From: Marinomonas spartinae
Lineage (GTDB): Bacteria; Pseudomonadota; Gammaproteobacteria; Pseudomonadales; Marinomonadaceae
Length of the DNA: 64,000 bases
NCBI RefSeq assembly: GCF_900089775.1
Contig: NZ_FLOB01000011.1
Coordinates: 45,923-109,922, forward strand
Direction of reading: 5' to 3'
The notes beneath the pieces are model-generated. The model ran no database searches. It saw only the letters and a program-made list of their open reading frames with translations, and was not told the origin of the DNA. A program made the translations under genes and the position numbers. Below, piece by piece: positions 8,865 through 18,352 of this stretch (position 1 is the first letter of the stretch; each line of letters starts with the position of its first letter).

Positions 8865-9258
8865 CGCAAACTTTCCCTTCGTATGGATGAGTTTTTCACA
8901 TGAGCCTGGGCATGACCACGAAGAGGACTTTGCAGCGTTCGAGGCCACGTTGCAACGTGGGGAGCCCTTCGTGATATTGACCGATAGTGCACCGGAGGAA
9001 GGCCACGAACATTCTCCAGCAGAGAAAAAACGCACCGCACTCTGGATGAAAAAGCACAAGACCGAGTTACGCAAGCTGGTTCTGGCCATGATTCTAATCG
9101 AATCCAACTCAGCAAAACGTCTTGGTTTCAAGGCGTTTGCCGTGCTCTTCGCCAAGTTCTGGGGTTACCCTTTGCTGCTTGCTTCGTCGCGCGATGAAGC
9201 GATGGAGATTGCCAAGGGACTGCTATCTGGGCAATCCGCGTCAACCCCTGCGTCATAG
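8851..9258 (+). CDS. Uncharacterised soluble His-rich protein, third gene of iron cassette
   Basis: The chosen ATG at 8851 follows AAGGAG by six bases and overlaps the end of the upstream gene by 14 bases, so translation is probably coupled. The longer frame from 8758 lies wholly inside that gene and is rejected. The 135-residue product has no membrane segment. It carries two clusters that could bind metal, HEPGHDHEED near residue 18 and EEGHEHS near 48. A basic helix (KKRTALWMKKHKTELRKL) follows, then a conserved-looking hydrophobic C-terminal half. I recall similar proteins only as hypothetical. A role in iron or other metal handling is inferred from the cassette. Confidence 0.7.
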   Translation: MSMNSANFPFVWMSFSHEPGHDHEEDFAAFEATLQRGEPFVILTDSAPEEGHEHSPAEKKRTALWMKKHKTELRKLVLAMILIESNSAKRLGFKAFAVLFAKFWGYPLLLASSRDEAMEIAKGLLSGQSASTPAS

Positions 9259-9262
9259 AACA

Positions 9263-9318
9263 CAGTGGTTGACCCATCGCCCAGCCACTGATCTCTAGTT
9301 GCTATCCAGTGGTTGGGC
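9263..9318 (+). terminator. Alternative hairpins after the iron-uptake cassette
   Basis: Three related arms overlap. CAGTGGTTG at 9263-9271 can pair with CAGCCACTG at 9282-9290. The larger arm GCCCAGCCACTG at 9279-9290 can instead pair with CAGTGGTTGGGC at 9307-9318, with one G-U pair in either case. The two hairpins exclude each other. No strong T-run follows, so this is either an imperfect terminator or a 3'-end stabilising structure. Confidence 0.4.
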
Positions 9319-9363
9319 AATATTACCCAGAGTCGTCGAGATCTCGACAGAAATGCTAAAAGC

Positions 9364-10869
9364 CTAATCTAGGTCTTTCGGTAGTAATGCTTTGGGAATA
9401 TTTTGATAACACACTGGTCGCAAGAAACGACGAATCGATAACGTCCCCACGGAGGTTGCCCCAAAGTTCGTGGACGCAGGGTAAGGACCACCATGTACCA
9501 TGGTGTCATTGACCTCCACTCCTGTAGGGAAACCATTCGCCAATAAGCGTCCGGCTTTGCGCTCCAATATTGGTAAGAGTTTCTGACACGCGGCATAATC
9601 GCCGTCATCAAGGTGTATCGTGCAAGTCAGTTGACCTTCCAAATGACGAGCCAGCTTGACCATCTGCTCAACACTGTCTGCCAATACAACCAAGCCTAAT
9701 GGACCAAACACTTCATGGTGCAATGTCGGATTATCCAACCAAGTCTGAGCAGACACGGTAAACAGGTTCGGTAATGCGCTACGTCCTCGACTATCTTCAG
9801 TACGCAGCACGGGCTTGATACCACTTTCATCCATCGCCGCCACCCCAGAACGATAGGCATCGGCAATACCGTCCGTTAGCATGGTTTGCACAGGTACCTC
9901 TGATAGTGCAGCACTCGCCGCTTCAATCATGGCGCGAGAGTCAGCGTTATCCAACATCACTGCAATACCTGGATTGGTACAGAACTGCCCTGCGCCCATG
10001 GTTAATGAACCGGCCCAGCCTTTACCTAGCTCTTGCGCACGATTTTTCAGCGCTTCTGGCATCACAAACATAGGATTCACCGACCCCAGTTCACCAAAAA
10101 AAGGTATCGGTTCAGGACGCGCAGCACATAAATCAAACAAGGCTCGACCACCTGCTAAACTGCCAGTAAAGCCTACCGCTTTGACAAACGGATGCTGCAC
10201 CAGTGCCTGCCCGACTTGGCGATTACCGCCTTGAATCAACGAGAATACACCGGCTGGCATATTACAACGTTTGATGGCCGCTTCTATCGCCTGCGCCACC
10301 AGCTCGCCAGTGCCAGGATGCGCCGAGTGGCCCTTCACAATCACCGGACAACCTGCCGCTAACGCCGCAGCCGTATCGCCACCTGCCGTTGAAAACGCCA
10401 ACGGAAAGTTGGATGCCCCAAACACGGCAACAGGGCCAATCGGGCGTTGTACCATATACATATCAGGGCGCGGCAGTGGCGCACGATCTGGCAAGGCTTC
10501 ATCAAAACGACGGTCTAAGTATTCGCCGGACACAATACGCTCTGCGAACAAACGCAGTTGTCCTGTAGTACGACCTCGCTCCCCCTGCAAACGCGCAACA
10601 GGTAAACCTGTTTCTTGTACACCCATGTCGGTAATTTGATCACCTAACACATCGATTTCGTCAGCAATGGCATGCAAAAAAGCCGCTCTGTCTTCACGAG
10701 AGCTATAACCATAAATCTCAAACGCTGCTTCGGCGGCTTCCGCTGCCACGTTAACATCCGCTACCCGACCCACAGCAAACTCATGTGCGGAGCCCGTGGC
10801 CGGACTGGAAGAAAATGTTGCGTCGCCTTTTACCCATTTACCGGCAATAAAATGCTGTCCTGTTAACAT
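9364..10869 (-). CDS. 2,5-dioxovalerate (2-oxoglutarate semialdehyde) dehydrogenase
   Basis: This aldehyde dehydrogenase would oxidise 2-oxoglutarate semialdehyde to 2-oxoglutarate with NAD(P)+, the last step of oxidative pentose catabolism. The 501-residue product shows the conserved Glu in FFGELGSVNPMF and the catalytic Cys in TMGAGQFCTNPG. Its overall form (FGASNFPLAFSTAGGDTAAALA, CPVIVKGHSAHPGT) is that of the KGSADH group. ATG at 10869 follows AAGGAG by a normal spacing; the longer frame from 10917 is not supported. It lies 84 bases after the dehydratase and is the last gene of the operon. Confidence 0.85.
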   Translation of the reverse strand: MLTGQHFIAGKWVKGDATFSSSPATGSAHEFAVGRVADVNVAAEAAEAAFEIYGYSSREDRAAFLHAIADEIDVLGDQITDMGVQETGLPVARLQGERGRTTGQLRLFAERIVSGEYLDRRFDEALPDRAPLPRPDMYMVQRPIGPVAVFGASNFPLAFSTAGGDTAAALAAGCPVIVKGHSAHPGTGELVAQAIEAAIKRCNMPAGVFSLIQGGNRQVGQALVQHPFVKAVGFTGSLAGGRALFDLCAARPEPIPFFGELGSVNPMFVMPEALKNRAQELGKGWAGSLTMGAGQFCTNPGIAVMLDNADSRAMIEAASAALSEVPVQTMLTDGIADAYRSGVAAMDESGIKPVLRTEDSRGRSALPNLFTVSAQTWLDNPTLHHEVFGPLGLVVLADSVEQMVKLARHLEGQLTCTIHLDDGDYAACQKLLPILERKAGRLLANGFPTGVEVNDTMVHGGPYPASTNFGATSVGTLSIRRFLRPVCYQNIPKALLPKDLD

Positions 10870-10953
10870 ACTTGCTCCTTCTCTTTTTAAAATGAACCAC
10901 CCCGCCCAAAGGGGCAAGGTATCTGTGTTTTATTGGAATTACACTCAAAGAGA

Positions 10954-12714
10954 TTAATGACTGTCTTTCGGCACCGCTGCACCACGGCAACCTTTTAAGA
11001 AATCAAAATCGGCTCCAGTATCCGCCCCTTGCACATGGTCGTGAAACAGCTTGATATAACCGCCTTTGGGGTTTTCCAAATGACTTTTCCAATTGGCTAA
11101 GCGCTGTGCCATTTCTTCATCAGAAATATCCACATGCAAACGACGATTCTTAACATCCAGTTCAATCATATCGCCATTTTGAATCACAGCTAATGGCCCG
11201 CCAGCGGCGGCTTCCGGCGTAGTATGCAACACTACTGTGCCATAGGCCGTCCCCGACATACGCGCATCGGAAATACGCACCATGTCTTTAATGCCTTTGC
11301 GTAACACTTTTGGCGGCAAGCCCATATTGCCCACTTCCGCCATACCTGGATAACCTTTCGGACCACAGTTTTTCAACACCATGACGCAGTTTTCATCGAT
11401 GTCGAGATTCTCATCGTTGATTTTCGCTTTGTAATCGTCAATGTCTTCAAACACCACCGCACGACCGCGATGTTGTAACAAATGCTCAGACGCCGCAGAC
11501 GGTTTTAATACTGCGCCTTTAGGTGCCAAATTCCCTTTCAAAACGACAATACCGCCTTTCTGGGTTAGGGCTTTGTCGACAGGCAAGATGACATCAGGGT
11601 TCCAATTTTTGACGTTTTGCACTTCTTCCCAGATGGATGAGCCCGATACCGTCAGCGCGTTATTATGCAGTTTGCCTGCTTCGGCGAGGTGCTTAATCAC
11701 CACGGGTAAGCCTCCTGCATAGAAGAACTCTTCCATCAAATATTTGCCCGATGGCATCAGGTTCACAATGGTGGCAATGTCTTGGCCAAACTTATCCCAA
11801 TCGTCTAAGGTGAGATCCACCCCCACACGACCCGCAATCGCTAGTAAATGGATCACGGCATTGGTCGAGCCGCCAATGGCACCATTGACGCGAATAGCAT
11901 TTTCAAAGGCCTGACGGGTCAAAATGTCCGACGGTTTCAAATCGTCTTTCACCATATCGACAATACGACGCCCCGTCAGGTGCGCCATGACTCGACGGCG
12001 ACTGTCCACGGCCGGAATTGCCGCATTGCCAGATAACGCCAAGCCCAAGGCTTCTGCCATGGATGCCATGGTACTGGCGGTGCCCATGGTGTTACAGGAC
12101 CCTACGGAGCGAGACATGGACTGCTCGGCTTCAAGGAAATCTTCTTGGGTCATTTTGCCCGCTTTGATGTCTTCGGACATTTGCCACAAAGCAGTCCCTG
12201 ACCCTACTCGCTCACCTCGAAAGTAACCGTTTAGCATAGGGCCGCCAGACACCACAATGGCAGGAATATCCACACTGCATGCCCCCATAATCAAAGCAGG
12301 AGTGGTTTTATCGCAGCCAGCTAAAAGCACCACCCCATCCAATGGATTGGCTCGTAGCGCTTCTTCTACATCCATGGCCGCCATGTTGCGATACATCATA
12401 GCCGTTGGGCGAAGGGAGCTCTCCCCCACGGAAAACACAGGAAACTCCAAAGGCAAACCACCCGCCTCATAAATACCGTGTTTGACCCGCTCAGCAAGAT
12501 CGCGAAGATGGGAATTACACGGTGTTAATTGCGACCAGGTATTACAAATACCAATCACAGGACGACCGTCAAATAAATCCGCTGGCAAGCCTTGGTTTTT
12601 CATCCAACTACGGTGATATATATGATCCCGCGAGGTACCACCAAACCATTCTGTTGAACGTAATTTGCGTGGCCATTCTTTTGGTACGAACTTGTTTTTT
12701 TCAGAATCCGTCAT
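10954..12714 (-). CDS. IlvD/Edd-family sugar-acid dehydratase (L-arabinonate type)
   Basis: It would dehydrate a pentonate (or galactonate) to the 2-keto-3-deoxy acid using an Fe-S cluster. The 586-residue product carries cluster-ligand regions GICNTWSQL, LAGCDKTTPA and SVGSCNTMGTASTM, and the C-terminal RISDARMSGTAYGTV block. Length and the N-terminal RSTEWFGG pattern fit the L-arabinonate/xylonate dehydratase branch rather than IlvD or Edd. ATG at 12714 overlaps the stop of the upstream SDR gene as ATGA, with GGAGG inside that gene's end, which indicates translational coupling. Confidence 0.85.
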   Translation of the reverse strand: MTDSEKNKFVPKEWPRKLRSTEWFGGTSRDHIYHRSWMKNQGLPADLFDGRPVIGICNTWSQLTPCNSHLRDLAERVKHGIYEAGGLPLEFPVFSVGESSLRPTAMMYRNMAAMDVEEALRANPLDGVVLLAGCDKTTPALIMGACSVDIPAIVVSGGPMLNGYFRGERVGSGTALWQMSEDIKAGKMTQEDFLEAEQSMSRSVGSCNTMGTASTMASMAEALGLALSGNAAIPAVDSRRRVMAHLTGRRIVDMVKDDLKPSDILTRQAFENAIRVNGAIGGSTNAVIHLLAIAGRVGVDLTLDDWDKFGQDIATIVNLMPSGKYLMEEFFYAGGLPVVIKHLAEAGKLHNNALTVSGSSIWEEVQNVKNWNPDVILPVDKALTQKGGIVVLKGNLAPKGAVLKPSAASEHLLQHRGRAVVFEDIDDYKAKINDENLDIDENCVMVLKNCGPKGYPGMAEVGNMGLPPKVLRKGIKDMVRISDARMSGTAYGTVVLHTTPEAAAGGPLAVIQNGDMIELDVKNRRLHVDISDEEMAQRLANWKSHLENPKGGYIKLFHDHVQGADTGADFDFLKGCRGAAVPKDSH

Positions 12715-13481
12715 ACCCAACCTCCATCTACAATAAAGTTCTGGGCAGAGCACATGGCTGACGCATCAGAACCTAAAAATAACGCCATATTGGCAACGTG
12801 CTTAGGCAGTACTTTGCCCTTTAAACACTGACTTTGTTTGATCTTCTCTTCAGCGGCGTCATCCACCCACAGGCGCAGCTGCTTTTCTGTCATCACCCAG
12901 CCCGGCACCAAGGTATTCACGCGAATACCATCGCCGCCTAAATCTCTTGCTAAACAACGGGTTAAACCATGGGCTGCCGCCTTACTTGCGCCATAGGTTG
13001 GATAACCTGCCGATGCCATCATCCACCCCACTGAGCCAAAATTGATAATCGAGCCACCACCTAGCTCACGCATCATGGGTGCCACCGCCTGTGCGGCAAA
13101 CATGGCATGTTTCATATTAACTGCCACCAGTTCATCAAAACGTGCTTCGGTAAGGGACTCTAGAGAATGACGCACGTCATTGGCGGCATTATTGAGCAAG
13201 ACACTGATCGGCCCAAACACCTCTGCCGCATCACGAATCGCCCGTTGATAGTCTGTTACCTTGGTAATATCACAGACCTCAAAACGCACCTCGAAACCTT
13301 CTTTTTTAAGGCGTTTCTCTAACGCTTTGCCCGCCGTTTCATCCAAATCGACAAACGCCGTTTTGGCACCTTGTAACGCATAGGCCTCAACAATCGCCGC
13401 ACCGATGCCCGTTGCGCCACCAGAAACAAATACGGTGCGGCCTTTTAAATCTGGGTAAACCGCGTCATTTTGCTTATTCAT
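12711..13481 (-). CDS. SDR-family sugar 1-dehydrogenase (probable)
   Basis: The 256-residue product is a classical short-chain dehydrogenase. It has the cofactor motif SGGATGIG near residue 21, NNAAN in the middle strand, Ser in INFGSVGWM and the catalytic YGASK. An acidic residue after the second strand (VDLDE) favours NAD+. In this operon it most likely oxidises the imported aldose to its lactone, the first step of the pathway. The start overlaps the FAH-family gene's stop as ATGA, and its own stop overlaps the dehydratase start in the same way. Confidence 0.8.
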   Translation of the reverse strand: MNKQNDAVYPDLKGRTVFVSGGATGIGAAIVEAYALQGAKTAFVDLDETAGKALEKRLKKEGFEVRFEVCDITKVTDYQRAIRDAAEVFGPISVLLNNAANDVRHSLESLTEARFDELVAVNMKHAMFAAQAVAPMMRELGGGSIINFGSVGWMMASAGYPTYGASKAAAHGLTRCLARDLGGDGIRVNTLVPGWVMTEKQLRLWVDDAAEEKIKQSQCLKGKVLPKHVANMALFLGSDASAMCSAQNFIVDGGWV

Positions 13482-14458
13482 AATGGGGTAACCTCTGTGT
13501 CCAGCTCGTCTGCTTTCGCCAGTGGATTACGCAACGGTAAGCCGAAGCTGGGTGACGAAATTTCAAACACATCCCCTTCTTTTGCTTGAACACCATCGGC
13601 AAACGACAAGGTGGCTGTACCAAACATATGCACATGCAAATCCCCCGGTTGACGGAAGATGTCGTATTTAAAATGATGATGCTCAAGGTTTTTAAAGGTG
13701 TGCGACATATTCTCTTCGCCGGATAAAAAGCCTTTTTCCCATAAGGTTTGCTCACCTCGTTCAATACGCGAATGGCCTTCTATATGTTCTGGCAAGTCTC
13801 CCACCAGCAATTCAGGACCAAACGCCGCCGGACGCAGTTTCGAATGGGCTAGGTATAAATAATTCTGGCGCTCGGTGACATGGTCCGAAAATTCATTCGC
13901 CAAGGTGTAGCCAATGCGATGGACCTTACCGTTTTTACCAATCAGATAAAAACCGGCGATTTCCGGCTCTTCGCCGCCATCCAATGCAAACGCAGGGGAT
14001 GGCAATGCTTCACCCGGCGCGATGACGCCTGCGCCATTCCCTTTGTAAAACCATTCTGGTTGCACCCCCACTTCGCCGTTGGCGGGTTTGCCACCTTCAA
14101 CCCCCATTTGAAAGATCTTCATGGAATCGGTTAACTCTTCGCTTTTGGCATGCATGGCGTTACGTGTGGCGGCCGACCCTAAGTGAGTCAAGCCTGTTCC
14201 CGTCAGATACATATGTGCGGGGTCTGGATGACGCACTGGGCAATCCAAGCGATTGGCGTTAGCCAGCTCAGCTAAGTTCACTTCTTCACCTAAGCCTAAT
14301 TGCTCAACCAGAGTCGCCAACGAAATACCTTGCTCTATGGCATCGCACGCCAATTGATAGATACTGGTTGCATGGTTCACTTGATGGGCCATACCATTTG
14401 TATCCTCTGGATAGCGACACGCCACCCCGCCTTGTTTGATTTGGGATAAAAACATCAT
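13478..14458 (-). CDS. GguC/AraD1-family FAH-fold enzyme, 2-keto-3-deoxypentonate dehydratase (probable)
   Basis: The 326-residue product matches the fumarylacetoacetate hydrolase superfamily as seen in GguC/AraD1 proteins. These accompany chvE-gguAB loci and are assigned to removing water from 2-keto-3-deoxy-L-arabinonate to give 2-oxoglutarate semialdehyde. Visible landmarks are the FAH-like acidic cluster FALDGGEEPEIAGFYLIG and the downstream ANEFSDHVTE. The start ATG follows AAGGAAG at a good distance and is 15 bases after the permease gene. Linkage to the aldehyde dehydrogenase supports a pathway ending in 2-oxoglutarate rather than an aldolase route. Confidence 0.8.
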   Translation of the reverse strand: MMFLSQIKQGGVACRYPEDTNGMAHQVNHATSIYQLACDAIEQGISLATLVEQLGLGEEVNLAELANANRLDCPVRHPDPAHMYLTGTGLTHLGSAATRNAMHAKSEELTDSMKIFQMGVEGGKPANGEVGVQPEWFYKGNGAGVIAPGEALPSPAFALDGGEEPEIAGFYLIGKNGKVHRIGYTLANEFSDHVTERQNYLYLAHSKLRPAAFGPELLVGDLPEHIEGHSRIERGEQTLWEKGFLSGEENMSHTFKNLEHHHFKYDIFRQPGDLHVHMFGTATLSFADGVQAKEGDVFEISSPSFGLPLRNPLAKADELDTEVTPL

Positions 14459-14473
14459 TTAATCACTTCCTTA

Positions 14474-15679
14474 TTAGCGTGCTTTTTGTTTGTTGTAGAC
14501 ATCGAAAATCACCGCTAACAAAAGCACTAAGCCTTTGATAACTTGCTGCCAATCGATCCCGATTCCCATAATCGACATGCCATTGTTCATGACCCCCATG
14601 ATAAAGGCCCCAATCACCGCACCGATGATTTTCCCCACCCCGCCAGACATGGACGCCCCACCGATAAACACGGCTGCGATCACATCCAGCTCGAAGGCAA
14701 AGCCTGCTTTGGGGGTGGCGGTATTCAGGCGCGCGGCAAAAATCAATCCTGCGGCGGCGGCGAGCATCCCCATGTTGGCAAAGGTCAAAAACGTCAATCT
14801 CTCAGTATTAATACCAGACAGTTTGGCGGCTTTTTCATTACCCCCCAGTGCATAAATACGACGTCCAATAACGGTGCTATTGGTCACAAAGGTATAAATA
14901 GCAATCAAAACGCCCATCGTGATCAATACATTGGGTAAACCACGGTAAGTACTCAGTAAATAGCACAGGTAAATAATCGCCCCAGCAATCAGCACATTTT
15001 TGACGATAAAGAAAACAAACGGCTCATCTTGAATGCCATACTTCAAGGCGCGAGAACGGGTACGAGCCGCGAGAAAAACAATAATGCTGGATGTGATCAC
15101 ACCGAGAGCAATCGCCGTGACATTAGGTCGACCAACCCCAAATACGTCCGGAATAAACCCTGTGCTTAATAATTGGAAGCTGCTTGGAAAGGGCCCGACG
15201 GATTGGCCTTGCAGTAAGGTGAGCGTCAAACCACGAAATACCAACATACCAGCCAGAGTGACAATAAAGGCAGGAATGCGCCAATAAGCAATCCAGTAGC
15301 CTTGGATTCCTCCGATGATCAAACCGGCAATGAGGCAAACAGGCACAACAACGATGGTTGGCAGGTGGTAATTCACCGACATCACGGCAGCAAGCGCGCC
15401 AATAAAGCCCACCACAGACCCCACTGACAAATCGATATGACCGGCCACAATCACCAGCAACATACCAATGGCCATAATAATGATGTAGCTGTTTTGTAAG
15501 AATAAATTCGTCAGGTTCGCCGGACGCATCAGGGTGCCATCGGTGAGAAACTGAAACATGCCCATAATGACAATTAACGCTATCAGCATGCCGTAGTCAC
15601 GCATGTGCGATTTTAAATAAGTTCCAACAGTCGGTGCCGCTTGCGCCTCTGTGGAGATGGTTTCTTTTGTTGTATCCAT
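14474..15679 (-). CDS. gguB: Sugar ABC transporter permease, GguB type
   Basis: This is the inner-membrane pore of a CUT2-family sugar importer, working as a dimer with the GguA-type ATPase and ChvE-type binding protein. The 401-residue product has about ten to twelve hydrophobic segments and the family signature GHIDLSVGSVVGFIGAL near residue 80. GGASMSGGVGKIIGAVIG is in the C-terminal part. ATG at 15679 has GGGAG at a good distance; the ATG at 15700 overlaps the ATPase stop and lacks such a site. The gguB symbol rests on linkage and family resemblance. Confidence 0.85.
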   Translation of the reverse strand: MDTTKETISTEAQAAPTVGTYLKSHMRDYGMLIALIVIMGMFQFLTDGTLMRPANLTNLFLQNSYIIIMAIGMLLVIVAGHIDLSVGSVVGFIGALAAVMSVNYHLPTIVVVPVCLIAGLIIGGIQGYWIAYWRIPAFIVTLAGMLVFRGLTLTLLQGQSVGPFPSSFQLLSTGFIPDVFGVGRPNVTAIALGVITSSIIVFLAARTRSRALKYGIQDEPFVFFIVKNVLIAGAIIYLCYLLSTYRGLPNVLITMGVLIAIYTFVTNSTVIGRRIYALGGNEKAAKLSGINTERLTFLTFANMGMLAAAAGLIFAARLNTATPKAGFAFELDVIAAVFIGGASMSGGVGKIIGAVIGAFIMGVMNNGMSIMGIGIDWQQVIKGLVLLLAVIFDVYNKQKAR

Positions 15680-15692
15680 TGGTTTACTCCCG

Positions 15693-17216
15693 TTACGCAT
15701 TCACAATCATCGACATGATTTTTTCTTGGCTGGCTTGTGCTTTGTCGAGCTCTCCCACAAAGCGACCTTCGTTCATCACATAAATGCGATCACACATCCC
15801 TAATAGCTCCGGCATTTCGGAAGAAATCATCACCACTCCTTTGCCATCATCGGCCAATTGGTTAATGATGCTGTAAATCTCAAACTTGGCCCCCACATCT
15901 ATGCCACGAGTGGGCTCATCAAGAATCAACACATCCGGTTGCGAATACAGCCATTTACTGAGCACCACTTTTTGTTGATTCCCACCGGAAAGGTTCATGA
16001 CTTTTTGAAACACACTGGGAGTGCGTATGCGCATGGCTTTGCGGTATTCTTCCGAGACTCGGCGCTCTATGGTTTCGTCAATCACACCTCGGGAAGAGAC
16101 ACGTTCTAAATTCGCCAAGGTGGTATTGGTTTGAATGGTTTCTTCGAGAATTAAACCCAGCTCTTTACGGTCTTCTGTCACATAAGCCAAACCACACTGA
16201 ATGGCTTTCGGGACGGTTGATACATCGACCTCTTGGCCTCGCAGGCTCACCTTACCCTGAATGTTTTTGCCATAACTTTTGCCAAACAAACTCATTGCCA
16301 ATTCGGTTCGCCCTGAGCCCATTAGCCCTGCAATGCCCACCACTTCACCCGCACGCACATGGAACTCAATGTCATGGATCATTTGTCGATCAAGGGAATC
16401 TGGATGCCATACATTCCACTCACGAACCTGCATTAATAATTCGCCTATGTGGCTGTCTCGTGCTGGGTATCGGTTGGCGAGATCTCGGCCCACCATGTCA
16501 CGAATAATGTCGGCTTCGCTGATGTCGTTAACTTGGCAATCTAAGGTGGATACTGACGCACCGTCGCGAATCACCGTGATGCTGTCTGCCACGCGACTGA
16601 TTTCATTAAGCTTATGGGTAATCAAAATAGAAGAGATGCCTTGGGCTTTAAACTCCAACAACAAATCCAGTAGCTTGGCGCTGTCGTTTTCTTGCAAGGC
16701 GGATGTGGGCTCATCCAGAATCAACAGCTTCACGTCTTTCGCCAATGCTTTGGCAATTTCCACAAGTTGTTGTTTACCAACGCCCAGACGCCCAACCAAG
16801 GTGGCTGAGGATTCTTTTAAGCCGACTTTTTTGAGTAACTCTTGAGTTCTTTTAAAAGTATGCGGCCAATTAATGATGCCGCCCTCAATATTTTCATTGC
16901 CTAAAAAGACGTTTTCAGCAATGGATAACAGCGGCACTAATGCCAGTTCTTGGTGAATGATAATAATGCCTTGCTTTTCGCTGTCGGCGATGCCAGAAAA
17001 AGCCATTACTTCGCCATTAAACAGAATATCCCCGTCATAGCTCCCATAGGGATAAACGCCACTCAGTACCTTCATTAAGGTGGATTTACCCGCGCCATTT
17101 TCACCAACCAAGGCGTGAATTTCTCCCTCCTTGACCTTGAGATTGACATTATCGAGCGCTTTCACACCAGGAAACGTCTTGGTAATGCCGCGCATTTCCA
17201 AAATAATATTTTCCAT
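15693..17216 (-). CDS. gguA: Sugar ABC transporter ATPase with two ABC domains, GguA type
   Basis: This is the ATPase of the CUT2 importer. The 507-residue product contains two ABC cassettes in tandem. The first has Walker [10 protein letters not shown] (near residue 38), a non-standard signature [11 protein letters not shown] and Walker [12 protein letters not shown]. The second has a degenerate Walker A region GLMGSGRTE, signature [10 protein letters not shown] and Walker [15 protein letters not shown]. Such asymmetry is normal for this family (RbsA, MglA, XylG, GguA). It precedes the permease gene by 13 bases and follows the binding-protein gene after a 74-base gap with a hairpin. Confidence 0.9.
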   Translation of the reverse strand: MENIILEMRGITKTFPGVKALDNVNLKVKEGEIHALVGENGAGKSTLMKVLSGVYPYGSYDGDILFNGEVMAFSGIADSEKQGIIIIHQELALVPLLSIAENVFLGNENIEGGIINWPHTFKRTQELLKKVGLKESSATLVGRLGVGKQQLVEIAKALAKDVKLLILDEPTSALQENDSAKLLDLLLEFKAQGISSILITHKLNEISRVADSITVIRDGASVSTLDCQVNDISEADIIRDMVGRDLANRYPARDSHIGELLMQVREWNVWHPDSLDRQMIHDIEFHVRAGEVVGIAGLMGSGRTELAMSLFGKSYGKNIQGKVSLRGQEVDVSTVPKAIQCGLAYVTEDRKELGLILEETIQTNTTLANLERVSSRGVIDETIERRVSEEYRKAMRIRTPSVFQKVMNLSGGNQQKVVLSKWLYSQPDVLILDEPTRGIDVGAKFEIYSIINQLADDGKGVVMISSEMPELLGMCDRIYVMNEGRFVGELDKAQASQEKIMSMIVNA

Positions 17217-17228
17217 AGGAACCCCGTG

Positions 17229-17252
17229 AGCGGACCCCTTACGGCGTCCGCT
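17229..17252 (-). promoter_or_regulatory. Intercistronic hairpin between chvE and gguA
   Basis: AGCGGAC at 17229-17235 and GTCCGCT at 17246-17252 form a perfect 7-base-pair stem with a ten-base loop. No T-run follows on the minus strand. In binding-protein operons such hairpins protect the upstream message and allow higher expression of the binding protein than of the transporter core. Confidence 0.5.
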
Positions 17253-17290
17253 GCTTTCTTGTTGTTATTGTTAAACGATGAGGTGAATAC

Positions 17291-18352
17291 TTATTCGATT
17301 TGACTTTTCGTGTAGTAGCCGCTGCCTAGCAGGACTTTTTTCCAGTTGGATTTATCAACGGTAACCGGCTGCAGTAAATAACTGGGCACAATTTTCACGC
17401 CATTGTTATAGGTTTTGGTATCGTTGACTTGGGGTTTCACACCATGCAGTATGGCTTGAGCCATATTGACCGCTTCATTTGCCAAAACGCGCGTGTCTTT
17501 AAAAATTGTGGAATATTGCTCGCCAGCAATGATGGATTTAATAGACGGAATTTCCGCATCTTGTCCTGTCACAATCGGCATGGGCATATCGCCGGAACCG
17601 TAACCCACCCCTTTTAAAGAGGATAGGATACCGATAGAAATACCATCATAAGGGGACAAGACACCATCAATACGCTTATTGGTATAATCAGCAGAAAGTA
17701 AGTTATCCATACGAGCTTGAGCGGTCGCCCCGTCCCAACGTAAGGTTCCTACTTTATCCATGCCCATTTGGCCTGATACAACCTTGACTTTACCGGAATC
17801 AATCAGAGGCTGAAGCACCGACATGGCGCCGTTATAAAAGAAGTAAGCATTATTATCGTCTGGCGAGCCACCAAACAGTTCAATGTTGTATGGCCCTTTA
17901 CCACGTTTTTCCATGCCGCTCATCAAGGATTTAGCCTGTAAAACGCCTACTTTAAAGTTATCGAATGTCGCGTAGTAATCCACATAAGGAGAGTTTTTGA
18001 TCAGACGATCATAAGAAATGACTTTGACTCCAGAGGCATGAGCATCAGCCAAAACATTGGTTAAGGTTGTACCGTCAATTGGGGCAATGACCAATACATT
18101 GACTCCTTTGACTATCATGTTTTCAATTTGCGCAAGTTGATTGGGAATTTGGTCTTCCGCGTATTGAAGATCTACCTTGTAACCAGCGTCTTCAAATAGT
18201 TGCTTCATAGAAGAGCCATCGGTAATCCATCTTGCAGAGGATTTGGTTGGCATCGCAATACCTACATATTCTTTCGCGGCTAGCACACTACTGGTGCCGA
18301 AAGTACTTGCCACCATGATCAATCCGGCGGCTATTTTTTTTAAATAGTTCAT
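17291..18352 (-). CDS. chvE: ChvE-type periplasmic sugar-binding protein
   Basis: This periplasmic receptor captures the sugar and hands it to the GguAB complex. The 353-residue precursor has a signal peptide ending SSVLA-A near residue 25. The mature start ([20 protein letters not shown]) and [18 protein letters not shown] match the ChvE family, which binds arabinose, xylose, galactose and related sugars. AGGAG precedes the ATG at good spacing. It heads the operon and is probably the most highly expressed gene because of the hairpin after it. The precise sugar cannot be read from sequence. Confidence 0.88.
   Translation of the reverse strand: MNYLKKIAAGLIMVASTFGTSSVLAAKEYVGIAMPTKSSARWITDGSSMKQLFEDAGYKVDLQYAEDQIPNQLAQIENMIVKGVNVLVIAPIDGTTLTNVLADAHASGVKVISYDRLIKNSPYVDYYATFDNFKVGVLQAKSLMSGMEKRGKGPYNIELFGGSPDDNNAYFFYNGAMSVLQPLIDSGKVKVVSGQMGMDKVGTLRWDGATAQARMDNLLSADYTNKRIDGVLSPYDGISIGILSSLKGVGYGSGDMPMPIVTGQDAEIPSIKSIIAGEQYSTIFKDTRVLANEAVNMAQAILHGVKPQVNDTKTYNNGVKIVPSYLLQPVTVDKSNWKKVLLGSGYYTKSQIE

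Noticed and set aside
9881..10866. Plus-strand frames opposite the aldehyde dehydrogenase
   Set aside because: They are antisense shadows of a conserved gene with no start signals. The same applies to the frames opposite gltB, ilvA and other large genes.
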